Below are positions 19,390-26,893 of a stretch of DNA of 45,912 nucleotides, one piece after another. Each line of letters begins with the position of its first letter. Within the stretch, counting starts at the first letter, position 1. Both the position numbers and the translations under genes were made by a program. This stretch comes from Bacteroidales bacterium. GTDB taxonomy: Bacteria > Bacteroidota > Bacteroidia > Bacteroidales > WCHB1-69. The DNA is taken from contig JAKSMC010000001.1 in the NCBI GenBank assembly GCA_024400835.1, positions 80,335-126,246 on the forward strand, given 5' to 3'. The notes under the pieces were generated by a model. The model made no database searches. It was not told where the DNA came from and was given only the letters and a program-made list of their open reading frames with translations.

Positions 19390-19434
19390 GATGGGGTGGA
19401 CAGCCCTCGGGTATCTGGAATGTCCTTCCCCATC
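19390..19434 (+). other. stable hairpin upstream of tRNA-like element A
   Basis: GATGGGG pairs with CCCCATC, then GGACA with TGTCC after a small internal loop; the 18-base apical part contains CCC-TC-GGG. There is no T run, so it is not a plain terminator. It begins 13 bases after the previous stop and ends 8 bases before the cloverleaf. Confidence 0.6.
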
Positions 19435-19442
19435 AACCCATA

Positions 19443-19540
19443 GCCGTAGATAGGCGCTGAAAACGGAATGCGACGGGGTTTTTAGTAAGGCAATGATTTT
19501 TACCCTCATACGGTTGCCGGTTCGAGTCCGGCCTACGGCA
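19443..19540 (+). ncRNA. tRNA-like element A
   Basis: Ends pair as a perfect 7-bp acceptor stem: GCCGTAG (19443-19449) with CTACGGC (19533-19539), then discriminator A. The T arm is canonical, GCCGG-TTCGAGT-CCGGC (19516-19532). The D region has a short stem (CGC/GCG) with AACGGA in its loop, supplying the usual GG. The anticodon stem GGGGT/ACCCT (19475-19479/19502-19506) closes a 22-base loop instead of 7, so normal decoding is unlikely. The variable region is 9 bases. CCA is not encoded. It shares ATAGG, AACGGA, GGGGTTT and CCCTCATAC with element B at 26187, so the two are related. It lies between early genes on the coding strand. Confidence 0.65.
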
Positions 19541-19570
19541 CAAAGTATTAACCAATTAAATCATATAACT

Positions 19571-19828
19571 ATGTATCCGAACAAACCAGTAAACTATCTC
19601 AAGAAGGCGATTGTGGCAAGAAGGGTCGCCGTAGTGTCAATCGTCATCGCGTTGGTGTGCGTGCTGATGTGCGTGGGCTATGCGAAGCAGTCGAACGAGG
19701 CGTACAGATGCGCAGACAGTTACCAGCAGAGTGCGTGGGACGAGTACAGCACCATTGACAGTTTGAACGAGGTGATAGACACGATGGAGGGTGATATCTG
19801 GATAGCAAATCACTATAACAATGAATAA
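19571..19828 (+). CDS. small membrane protein
   Basis: 85 residues from the ATG at 19571; the frame opens further upstream but over the tRNA-like element. A basic N-terminus (KKAIVARR) is followed by one strong transmembrane segment (VVSIVIALVCVLMCVGYA) and a polar, acidic C-terminus with a short helical region. Type I/II topology is not decided. Function unknown; the position between the tRNA-like element and the HTH gene is early. Its stop overlaps the next start by 8 bases. Confidence 0.7.
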   Translation: MYPNKPVNYLKKAIVARRVAVVSIVIALVCVLMCVGYAKQSNEAYRCADSYQQSAWDEYSTIDSLNEVIDTMEGDIWIANHYNNE

Positions 19829-20009
19829 GGTAATGAACAACGACAGCAGGATATGGACTCCGAAGGGCACGGGGCTGATGCTGGCCAGAAGGTTCAGCGT
19901 GAGTCCGCGATTCGTGAGCATGGCCCTTACGGGCCAGCGAAGCAGTGCCACGGCCCGGAACATCAGGGCGGTGGCCGTGAGGGAGTATAACGGCAAGGAG
20001 ATTCTATAA
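19821..20009 (+). CDS. small HTH protein, possible Ner-like regulator
   Basis: 62 residues. The segment LARRFSVSPRFVSMALTGQRSS (spanning ~21-42) reads as a helix-turn-helix with a Ser/Arg-rich recognition helix. In Mu, Ner is a small HTH protein encoded just before transposase A and shuts off early transcription; the size and place here fit. The start overlaps the previous gene and its stop shares one base with the transposase ATG, so translation is coupled. Assignment as Ner is positional. Confidence 0.65.
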   Translation: MNKVMNNDSRIWTPKGTGLMLARRFSVSPRFVSMALTGQRSSATARNIRAVAVREYNGKEIL

Positions 20010-22051
20010 TGGCAGTGTATTACAACAACATATTATGCGTGAGCAGTCGCGAGATGTGTGCGGGCATTGTCACCTACGCCAATCTGAACAAGCTCATCAC
20101 CCGCAAGAAGGTGGATGTGGTGAAGCGCGGCGGCGGCGAGGACAATCCGAGCCTCATCCGCTTCGACAATCTGCCGGAGAGGCTGAAGGGCGCATACGTG
20201 GAGAAGTACGGCAATCCGAAAGACACGGAGAAGTACGCCTCGTTCACGGCGTTCATAGAGGACGATTTCGAGGCGGAGCGTTACTTTGCCGAATACACCT
20301 TTGAGGACGGCAGCCATCTGACCGACGACGTGCAGCGGAAGTACTGCGCAAATGCGCGCGTGCTGAACGCCGTGGTGAAGTGCCAGAACTGGAAGCGCCC
20401 GTTCATCAAGGCATTGGGCGGCAGCCACGGTGTGAACGGCTACATCTGCGAGGCGGTGAACGCCATCCGCAACGATGTGCGCTACGCACATACTCTCCCG
20501 GAGAATGAGAGAAGACTGGCGAGCAAGGCTGCGGAATACCGCAGGAGCGGCTATGCGTCTCTGGTGAGCGGCCGTCACGGCAACCGCAACGCGGGCAAGG
20601 TGCTGACCAAGGAGCAGGAGTCAACGCTCCGCACGCTGATGGGCAACTACCGCAACTTGGACAACGAACAGATATTGGCCGGTTACAATGATTTGGCCAA
20701 GACTTTCGGATGGAAGAGCATCAGCGCCTCCACGGTTGGAAGACTTAGAGAAAAATGGAACCTCTATCTGTATGGCCAGAACGCGGGCGAGACGGCCTTC
20801 AACAACGACAAGCAGATGCTGGTGAAGAGGACTGCGCCGAGTGCGTCGATGATGTACTGGGTGAGCGACGGCTGGGACGTGGAGCTGCTGTATCAGAAGA
20901 CTTCCATTGACAAGCAGGGGCACTCCGTCACCACTTACCATAACAGGCTTACGGTTGTTGTGGTGTTGGATCCGGTGGTGAAGTACCCGATAGGCTACGC
21001 CATAGGCGACCACGAGACGGCGGGCCTCATCCGCGAGGCGTACCGCAACGCGCTGCTCCACACGAGGGAGCTGTTCGGCAAGATGTACCGTCCGGCTCAG
21101 ATTCAGACCGACAACTACGGCAGAGGTGCGCTGAAGGGCTTCTACCAGGCGGCATCGGCCAAGTACTACACGCCGGCGAAGGTTAAGAATGCGAAGTCGA
21201 AGGTGGTGGAGCCGTATTTCGAGCAGATCAACCACGACTACTGCCAGCTGATGATGAGGAACTGGGCGGGCTACGGCATCAAGAGTGAGAAGCAGCCGAA
21301 CCCGGACTATCTGGACAAGATAAAGCACGACTTTCCCGATGAGGAGGGATGCCGCAAGCAGATTGACTACATCATGCAGTGCGAGCGCAACGCGAAGGTG
21401 GGCGAATACAGGAAGATGTGGGACGCTCTGCCGGAGAGCGAGCGATACGAGCTGAGCGAGGCGGATTACCTTTACTATCTCGGTGAGAGCACGGCGCGCA
21501 CGATACGCCTGCAGCCTATGGGCATCTGCCCCACCATCGGAGGAGTGCAGTACTATTACGACTGTTTCGACCTGGCATTCCGCAAGTACAACTACCTTGA
21601 TTGGAGTGTGAAGTACGATCCGAGCGATATGGGCCGCATCTTAGTGAGCGGTGACAACGGCAAGGTGAGATTCGTGTGCGAGCGCAAGTACGAACAGCCG
21701 ATGGCGCTGCTTGACCGCAGGGACGGCGATGCAGAGGAGCTGACGCGCGTGCGCCACTACAACAAGGCGCTGAAGGAGATGGTGCTTGACCGCAACGAGG
21801 AGGACTACCGCGTGACCCGCTCCATTATGGAGGAGGTGGGCCGCGACGAGATGCAGCTGACGAAGATGCTGTTGACGGACAGCTGCGGGCAGCACAAGGA
21901 CAGGAGGAACCAGGCACGTCTCACCGGTGAGGCGAGAAAGGCTCTGGAGGCCGCACAGGCGGCTGAGGCCGTTGAAGTGGAGGCCGAGGAGCGCTCTATG
22001 GCTGAGAACTATCTTAACAGCCGCGTGAATTTCGATGAATTTATCAATTAA
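20009..22051 (+). CDS. MuA-type DDE transposase
   Basis: 680 residues, close to MuA (663). An N-terminal DNA-binding region (~1-270) precedes an RNase-H-fold core: Asp287 in YWVSDGWDVEL, Asp368 in IQTDNYGRGALKG and Glu401 in KSKVVEPYFEQINHDY are the best DDE candidates. A beta-barrel region and a charged C-terminal helix (ALEAAQAAEAVEVEAEERS) follow; in MuA the C-terminus contacts MuB. It cuts and joins the phage ends for integration and for replicative transposition. It stands directly before the MuB-type ATPase, the defining pair of Mu-like phages. Confidence 0.93.
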   Translation: MAVYYNNILCVSSREMCAGIVTYANLNKLITRKKVDVVKRGGGEDNPSLIRFDNLPERLKGAYVEKYGNPKDTEKYASFTAFIEDDFEAERYFAEYTFEDGSHLTDDVQRKYCANARVLNAVVKCQNWKRPFIKALGGSHGVNGYICEAVNAIRNDVRYAHTLPENERRLASKAAEYRRSGYASLVSGRHGNRNAGKVLTKEQESTLRTLMGNYRNLDNEQILAGYNDLAKTFGWKSISASTVGRLREKWNLYLYGQNAGETAFNNDKQMLVKRTAPSASMMYWVSDGWDVELLYQKTSIDKQGHSVTTYHNRLTVVVVLDPVVKYPIGYAIGDHETAGLIREAYRNALLHTRELFGKMYRPAQIQTDNYGRGALKGFYQAASAKYYTPAKVKNAKSKVVEPYFEQINHDYCQLMMRNWAGYGIKSEKQPNPDYLDKIKHDFPDEEGCRKQIDYIMQCERNAKVGEYRKMWDALPESERYELSEADYLYYLGESTARTIRLQPMGICPTIGGVQYYYDCFDLAFRKYNYLDWSVKYDPSDMGRILVSGDNGKVRFVCERKYEQPMALLDRRDGDAEELTRVRHYNKALKEMVLDRNEEDYRVTRSIMEEVGRDEMQLTKMLLTDSCGQHKDRRNQARLTGEARKALEAAQAAEAVEVEAEERSMAENYLNSRVNFDEFIN

Positions 22052-22068
22052 CCTATAAGTTTATTTAT

Positions 22069-23013
22069 ATGAAAATCGAGTTGAAACAACAGATTGTGGA
22101 TGCGGCGAAGCAGTATGCCGCCGAGCATTCACTCAGTCAGAACGACCTTGCCAAGCGTGCGGGCATCAGTGCGAAATACATCAGCGACATGTTCAACGGA
22201 AAGACTTACACGGTGGCGAACACGGCCACAGGAAAGACCGTTGAAATAGCTGATAAATACTTTGTAAAGCTTGCCGAATACGTGGGTGTGAGCGTTAAGA
22301 AGGAGTATTGGCACCCGGTGCAGACTCCGCAGATGGAGCGCATACTGGTGAGCCTGCAGGTGGCGAAGGAGAATGGCGAGACCATCATCATTATCGGCGA
22401 AACCGGATGTGGTAAGAGTTACGTATGCGACCTGTTCCGTAGGAAGTACCCGGCTGACACGTACATTGTGACGGTGAGCCAGACGGACAATATCACGGAC
22501 CTTATCGAGAAGTTGGTGTCAGCGTTGAAGATCAGCATTTCGTCAAAGACGAAGAGCGGCAAACTGAACGAGATTATCCGCTATTTAGCGGACAAGCGTT
22601 CGGACGGACAGGAACCGATGGTTATCTTCGATGAGGCCGAGTATATGAAGCAGCCTGCACTGTGTGCGATGAAGTCTCTGTATGACAATCTGCACAAGGT
22701 GTGCTCCATCGTGCTCGTAGGAACCGACCAGCTGCTGAACCATTTTGAGCAGATGAAGAGAAAGAACAAGGACGGCATTCCTCAATTCTACAGAAGGGTG
22801 AAGTTCGGTGTTCGCAGACTGGAACCCATCGACAGACGTTTTCCCGGCTTTTTGGATGACATCCAGGATAAGGATATCAGAAGATTCCTCATGGAGAATT
22901 GCGACAACTACGGTGAGTTGCATGATGTTCTCGTTCCCTCCATGAGAGAGGCTGACATCACGGGCGAACCGCTGACGGTTGAGTTTATCAAGACGGTGTT
23001 GAACATCAGATAG
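22069..23013 (+). CDS. MuB-type AAA+ target-capture ATPase
   Basis: 314 residues, near MuB (312). Residues ~8-65 are an XRE-like helix-turn-helix (LSQNDLAKRAGISAKYISDMF) as in MuB. Walker A is GETGCGKS (110-117) and Walker B PMVIFDEAEY (183-192). A C-terminal helical domain ends the protein. It should polymerise on DNA with ATP, select target DNA, provide target immunity and activate the transposase. It lies 17 bases after the transposase. Confidence 0.92.
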   Translation: MKIELKQQIVDAAKQYAAEHSLSQNDLAKRAGISAKYISDMFNGKTYTVANTATGKTVEIADKYFVKLAEYVGVSVKKEYWHPVQTPQMERILVSLQVAKENGETIIIIGETGCGKSYVCDLFRRKYPADTYIVTVSQTDNITDLIEKLVSALKISISSKTKSGKLNEIIRYLADKRSDGQEPMVIFDEAEYMKQPALCAMKSLYDNLHKVCSIVLVGTDQLLNHFEQMKRKNKDGIPQFYRRVKFGVRRLEPIDRRFPGFLDDIQDKDIRRFLMENCDNYGELHDVLVPSMREADITGEPLTVEFIKTVLNIR

Positions 23014-23018
23014 TCGCT

Positions 23019-23654
23019 ATGAAAAGGTCATTGACAGTTCGAAACATCATCGATAAGAAGTACGATACCATACCTTTCACTGGAGAGTTCCTTGATTCTT
23101 TTGGGACTCCGGAGTCAACAGGTGTGTGGTTCATATGGGGGAATAGCGGCAATGGCAAGACCCGTTTCGTTATGCAGCTGTGCAAGGAACTGTGCAAGAC
23201 GAAGCACGTTCTGTTCATTCCGTTGGAGGAAGGCAGCGGCATGACTTTCCGTGACGCTGTAGTTGGCACCGGGATTGCCGATGTTGGACGCAGATTCCTG
23301 GTCAGAGACATGCCGCCGTTTGATCCGGATGCGATGATCGAGGAGTTGAAGGACAGGGTGAGGAAGCAGCGCAGCGCGGACGTGTATGTGATTGACTCTT
23401 TCCAGTACACGGGTTTGAATTTCCGTCAGTATGTTCAACTGAAGAGTGTGATGAAGAACAAGCTGCTCATCTTCACGAGCCAGGCAGATGGCAAGCAGCC
23501 GGTAGGCAGAAGTGCAAAGTCTGTGATGTTCGATGCCATGCTTAAGGTTTGGGTTGAAGGTCATCAGGCGTTCAGCAAGGGACGTTTCATCGGTCCGAAT
23601 GGAGGAACCTATACGATATGGCGTGAAGGCGCTGAAAGATATTGGCCATTGTAA
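23019..23654 (+). CDS. second P-loop ATPase, RecA/KaiC-like
   Basis: 211 residues. Walker A is GNSGNGKT (41-48), and SADVYVIDSFQ gives Walker B; the preceding FIWGNSGNGKTRFVMQL and the LFIPLEEGSG segment resemble single-domain RecA/DnaB-fold ATPases used by phages for recombination or helicase loading. It starts 5 bases after MuB and is part of the same operon. Mu itself has no such gene directly after B. Exact role unknown. Confidence 0.75.
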   Translation: MKRSLTVRNIIDKKYDTIPFTGEFLDSFGTPESTGVWFIWGNSGNGKTRFVMQLCKELCKTKHVLFIPLEEGSGMTFRDAVVGTGIADVGRRFLVRDMPPFDPDAMIEELKDRVRKQRSADVYVIDSFQYTGLNFRQYVQLKSVMKNKLLIFTSQADGKQPVGRSAKSVMFDAMLKVWVEGHQAFSKGRFIGPNGGTYTIWREGAERYWPL

Positions 23655-23664
23655 ATCCGAGGCT

Positions 23665-24084
23665 ATGAAGATAACGAGCAATCAATTGAGGGCTGTCCAG
23701 GCAATACTTGGAAAGATCACATCCGACAGGGATGACCGTATTTCCCTGTTGAGCGACATGTTCGAAAGACCCATAACATCAACCAAGGATTTGACATTCG
23801 ATGAGGCGAAGTTGATACTTGAGCGTTTCGGAGGTGATGAACTGAAGGCCATAACCGTAAGGAAGCAACAACTGAAGGCAACGATTTATCATCTGAGCAT
23901 GAAGATTGAATTTCTTAACCTAAGTTATCCGGGTGATGATTACGACAACCGGAGGATGAATATGGCGAAGGTGGACATGTGGTTGCTTACTCACGGTATC
24001 GTCAAGAAGCGTGTGAAAGAGATGAGCATTGCGGAATTGGGCAAGGTGATCGGGCAGATGAAGGCGATACTTTCGAATTTATAA
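23665..24084 (+). CDS. GemA/gp16-like early protein
   Basis: 139 residues from the ATG at 23665, 10 bases after the previous stop; a longer frame overlaps the ATPase and is unlikely. The segment MFERPITSTKDLTFDEAKLILERFGG resembles the GemA/DUF1018 motif in which SSKDLT precedes a helical DNA-binding-like region. In Mu, GemA modulates host gene expression and supercoiling-related functions. The match is by motif only. Confidence 0.5.
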   Translation: MKITSNQLRAVQAILGKITSDRDDRISLLSDMFERPITSTKDLTFDEAKLILERFGGDELKAITVRKQQLKATIYHLSMKIEFLNLSYPGDDYDNRRMNMAKVDMWLLTHGIVKKRVKEMSIAELGKVIGQMKAILSNL

Positions 24085-24110
24085 TTGATAATTTAGAATT
24101 GATAATTATG
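24083..24110 (+). repeat. heptad leader repeat
   Basis: AATTGAT, AATTTAG, AATTGAT, AATTATG: four 7-base units, the last containing the next gene's ATG. The first overlaps the previous stop. Confidence 0.7.
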
Positions 24111-24377
24111 AAGTTACATTTGGTAGTTACAGGTAAATATTTTGATATGGTAGCCTCAGGAGTGAAAAAAGAGGAATACCGATTACACAATCTCTATTGG
24201 CATCGTCGGATAATGAAGCAACACATTATTGAGTCAGTGGTGTTCCATAGAGGATATACTGGCATAACGCACGAACGGGAGTGCTTGAGAGTCAGAGAAG
24301 GCATTGGAAAACCGGAATGGGGCGCTCCAGAAGGAGAGGTGATCATATTGGAACTTGGAAAAGAAGTGAGATATTAA
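24108..24377 (+). CDS. ASCH/PUA-fold-like protein
   Basis: 89 residues. The start KLHLVVTGKYFDMVASGVKKEEYRL and the end GEVIILELGKEV match the small ASCH-type pattern (a beta strand, helix with SGxKxxEYR, then closing strands). ASCH proteins have a PUA-like fold and bind RNA; some cut RNA or hydrolyse modified nucleosides. In a phage with tRNA-like elements an RNA-binding role is worth noting. The start is fixed by the heptad repeat ending in ATG. Confidence 0.6.
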   Translation: MKLHLVVTGKYFDMVASGVKKEEYRLHNLYWHRRIMKQHIIESVVFHRGYTGITHERECLRVREGIGKPEWGAPEGEVIILELGKEVRY

Positions 24378-24400
24378 CAACAACTTAATCGATAAATAAT

Positions 24401-24616
24401 ATGGACCCAAGATCACAATCAAGAAAGAAGCTGTTGGATGAAGGCTACAAGTTCATCCGGTTGATCGAAGCACGAGATTCCAAACCCCATACGATAACGG
24501 TATGCGAGCGATACGGAGCGTGGCGGAAGTTGGAGACGTTTCCGTCAAATGCGGCAATGGTGAGACGTGCCAACGAACTTATATCAGGAGGCAAGTATTT
24601 GTGCCTTGATTATTAA
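24401..24616 (+). CDS. small early protein, unknown
   Basis: 71 residues. Basic N-terminus (DPRSQSRKKLLDEGYKFIRL) followed by an alpha/beta-looking segment (TITVCERYGAWRKLETF) and an amphipathic helix. Starts 23 bases after the ASCH-like gene and ends 20 bases before gam. No family recognised. Confidence 0.65.
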   Translation: MDPRSQSRKKLLDEGYKFIRLIEARDSKPHTITVCERYGAWRKLETFPSNAAMVRRANELISGGKYLCLDY

Positions 24617-24636
24617 CCTTTAAAATCATTAACGAA

Positions 24637-25152
24637 ATGGCAAAGACAAGAGAAAAGAAGACGGTTTACACCGGTGTTTCCCAGGAGGAAATGGAACAGG
24701 CGTTTGCGGAGTATGCGAAGGCCGATGCAAGACAACAGAAGATCCAGGCGGAAATGGATGTTAAGATGACTCAGATCCGCGAGAAGTGGCAGGATGAACT
24801 CTCCAAGCTGCAGGAGACCAAGGACAAGGCGTTTGACGTGATGCAGGCATACGCTGTAGAGAACCGAGCTGAAATGTTCAGCAAGCGCAAGAGTATGGAG
24901 ACGGTTCACGGCACCATCGGTTTCCGCTTGGGCACTCCGAAGCTGAAGAATCTGAAGGGCTTCACCTGGGCAAGCGTGACGAACCTGCTGAAGGAGTTTC
25001 TGCCCGCCTACGTGCGCGTGAAGGAAGAGCCGGACAAAGACAAGCTGCTTGCCGACCGCGAATCGGAAGATGTATATCCATTGTTCGAAAAGGTTGGCGT
25101 TGCCGTTGTCCAAGAGGAGACTTTCTTCGTGGAACCCAAGAAAGAGGAATAG
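24637..25152 (+). CDS. gam: Mu Gam-like host-nuclease inhibitor
   Basis: 171 residues, the usual Gam size (174 in Mu). A long N-terminal coiled coil (~14-75) with QIREKWQDELSKLQE leads to the beta region GTIGFRLGTPKLKNLKGFTW, a typical Gam pattern, then LKEFLPAYVRVKEEPDKD. Gam binds DNA double-strand ends as a Ku-like dimer and protects phage DNA from host exonuclease. In Mu it lies in the same early block downstream of B. Confidence 0.88.
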   Translation: MAKTREKKTVYTGVSQEEMEQAFAEYAKADARQQKIQAEMDVKMTQIREKWQDELSKLQETKDKAFDVMQAYAVENRAEMFSKRKSMETVHGTIGFRLGTPKLKNLKGFTWASVTNLLKEFLPAYVRVKEEPDKDKLLADRESEDVYPLFEKVGVAVVQEETFFVEPKKEE

Positions 25153-25174
25153 ATTTTTAAAAATTCGTATTATT

Positions 25175-26158
25175 ATGCAATATTTTGATAGTAAAATAGT
25201 AGCTGCATGCAGTAGTTTTGTCGGCAATAAGATTAACGGGGATGGCATCTCGTTAGCCGACAAGTTCATTGACGAAGAAATGTATCCTATTGTATTGGAT
25301 AGGATAATCGCGTCTATTGATGACGAAAATATGGAATATAGATTTGTCAACCCAGAATGCAATTTGATCAAGTGTGTTTGTGACGAATTGTTTTCTGCAA
25401 ATAACGTTGAAAGTATATTCCTTAACAGTAGCGCCAATATGGCACGACATCTTTATGATTCGCCCGGTCTCTATTTAACCGGTTCAAATGTTATTTTTGC
25501 ATACGTGAAAGACATATTCTATTCCGGAGAGATGGTTGATGCCGTAGCCGTCGTTAAAGATGTGTATTACAATACGAATAGGTCTCTGATTGTATCCAAC
25601 CACTCATTGTCTGCAGAATATGAAGTTGCAAGGGTTAAAGACCCCTCTATTGCAGCCCTTATTCTGAATACCGGCAAAGACGACGGATTGAGGATTCTTT
25701 GTTCAAAAGAGTCTCAGAAGGCAAGGAATTCACCATGGTTCATCGAAGAATTTCTTAATGCACAACAAGTATATAACGACTATGTTATGTATAGAAATCT
25801 CCTTCACGGTGCTCGCAATTTCATCGAATGCAAAATCGAAGACGAATATGAAATTACGGAGATTCAGAAACTGGAGAAGATGCACGAGTTGATTAGTTTG
25901 GTATGTGATCCTGAGGTGCTGATGGTGTCTGTCGATATAATTGCCGACGAGTTATTCCGCGATGACAATCCAGATTTGGCAGATCATTTTGTCAGGAGAA
26001 TGGAAGCATTAGGCATTGTTCACGACTACTTGCTTCCGGTACGTGATGTCCCTGGTTCCATGAAGAATATTAAGATGAAAGTCGGTGATAACGTTATCCG
26101 AATCAAAGATGTCAGCAAGATTAAGGATGTTGATGGAGGAATTTTGATAGTCAGATAA
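25175..26158 (+). CDS. NdpA/YejK-like nucleoid-associated protein
   Basis: 327 residues from the ATG at 25175; an upstream ATG in frame lies inside gam. The pattern of the 37-kDa nucleoid-associated family is seen: SANMARHLYDSP, then GSNVIFAYVKDIFYSGEMVD and VDAVAVVKDVYY, with a helical C-terminal half ending GGILIVR. Chromosomal members bind DNA or chromatin-like structures; in phages the role is not established. Base composition is more AT-rich than gam before it, hinting at separate acquisition. It is followed by tRNA-like element B. Confidence 0.65.
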   Translation: MQYFDSKIVAACSSFVGNKINGDGISLADKFIDEEMYPIVLDRIIASIDDENMEYRFVNPECNLIKCVCDELFSANNVESIFLNSSANMARHLYDSPGLYLTGSNVIFAYVKDIFYSGEMVDAVAVVKDVYYNTNRSLIVSNHSLSAEYEVARVKDPSIAALILNTGKDDGLRILCSKESQKARNSPWFIEEFLNAQQVYNDYVMYRNLLHGARNFIECKIEDEYEITEIQKLEKMHELISLVCDPEVLMVSVDIIADELFRDDNPDLADHFVRRMEALGIVHDYLLPVRDVPGSMKNIKMKVGDNVIRIKDVSKIKDVDGGILIVR

Positions 26159-26186
26159 TCGTCCGAAACAAAAGCGTCGCGTGGTA

Positions 26187-26270
26187 TCCCGGTATAGGAC
26201 GTAAACGGATAGGCGTCGGGGTTTGTAACGTGCCCTCATACATTAGGAGGTTCGATTCCTCCACCGGGAG
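26187..26270 (+). ncRNA. tRNA-like element B
   Basis: TCCCGGT (26187-26193) pairs perfectly with ACCGGGA (26263-26269), discriminator G at 26270. T arm GGAGG-TTCGATT-CCTCC (26246-26262) is canonical. D arm GACG/CGTC encloses a 12-base loop with AACGGA. Anticodon stem GGGGT/GCCCT (26218-26222/26232-26236, two G-U wobbles at its ends) closes a 9-base loop TTGTAACGT. The variable region CATACATTA is 9 bases, as in element A. No base separates D and anticodon stems, and 4 bases lie between acceptor and D stem, where 2 are normal. A search program might call it a Thr(TGT) tRNA, but the stem does not support a 7-base loop. CCA is not encoded. Confidence 0.65.
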
Positions 26271-26276
26271 CAAGAG

Positions 26277-26311
26277 AATTGATAATTAATAATAGAAAAT
26301 TGATAATTATG
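26277..26311 (+). repeat. heptad leader repeat
   Basis: AATTGAT, AATTAAT, AATAGAA, AATTGAT, AATTATG: five 7-base units ending in the ATG of the next gene; same family as 24083-24110. Confidence 0.7.
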
Positions 26312-26545
26312 GGAAAAATGAAGAAAGATGACAAGACTGTGTGTAGTACGGACAAGTTTGTGTTCGTGGAGTATAACGGAGAATGGCCCGCTTGCGCGTA
26401 CTGCATATTCGCGGACAGTCCGGATGTTGTGTGCGACACTAAGAAGTGCCGCGACTATGAACGCGAGGATGGCAAGAACGGATATTACCGTGCCGCCAAC
26501 GTAACCAAGTTGAGTCACCCGGAACCCAAAGGAGGCATCCAATGA
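26309..26545 (+). CDS. small Cys-rich protein
   Basis: 78 residues starting at the ATG at the end of the heptad repeat. Four cysteines in CAYCIFADSPDVVCDTKKC (CxxC then CxxxxC) suggest a small metal-binding site, zinc most likely. The rest is charged. Its stop overlaps the next ATG by 4 bases (ATGA type). Function unknown. Confidence 0.65.
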   Translation: MGKMKKDDKTVCSTDKFVFVEYNGEWPACAYCIFADSPDVVCDTKKCRDYEREDGKNGYYRAANVTKLSHPEPKGGIQ

Positions 26546-26850
26546 AGGTGTATATAGCCGGCAAGGTTACAGGCCTCCCATTGGGGGACGTGTTCACGAA
26601 GTTCGGGCGGGCTGAGTTCTGGCTGAAGGAGAAGGGCCACGAGGTGGTCAATCCGCTGAAGCTGTGCTCGTCGGCGTGGAGTTGGAAGAGATGTATGCGG
26701 GTGTGTCTGGCGGAGCTGGTGAAGTGCGACGCGATATGCATGCTGGAGGACTGGGGCGAGAGTGCCGGTGCGAAGGTGGAGTATTACGTGGCGGCATCAT
26801 TGGGGCTGACGGTGATGGCGTACAAGGCGAGCAAAGGAAGTAGGGTTTAG
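26542..26850 (+). CDS. DUF4406 (nucleoside deoxyribosyltransferase-like) protein
   Basis: 102 residues. KVYIAGKVTGLPLGDV at the start and a later segment KCDAICMLEDWGESAGAKVE match DUF4406, a Rossmann-like fold related to nucleoside 2-deoxyribosyltransferases and common in phages. It may act on nucleotides or nucleosides. The last residues and stop are formed by the following repeat (AGGGTTTAG), so the C-terminus may vary between related phages. Confidence 0.8.
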   Translation: MKVYIAGKVTGLPLGDVFTKFGRAEFWLKEKGHEVVNPLKLCSSAWSWKRCMRVCLAELVKCDAICMLEDWGESAGAKVEYYVAASLGLTVMAYKASKGSRV

Positions 26851-26876
26851 TGATTAGGGTTTAGTAATAAGTAAAA
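26842..26876 (+). repeat. heptad repeat spanning a stop codon
   Basis: AGGGTTT, AGTGATT, AGGGTTT, AGTAATA, AGTAAAA. The first unit contributes the TAG stop of the DUF4406 gene. Confidence 0.6.
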
Positions 26877-26893
26877 AATATAGGATTGCAGTT

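Noticed and set aside
26187..26270. Ordinary tRNA-Thr (TGT)
   Set aside because: The TTTGTAA string would give a TGT anticodon, but flanking bases do not form a 5-bp stem around a 7-base loop.
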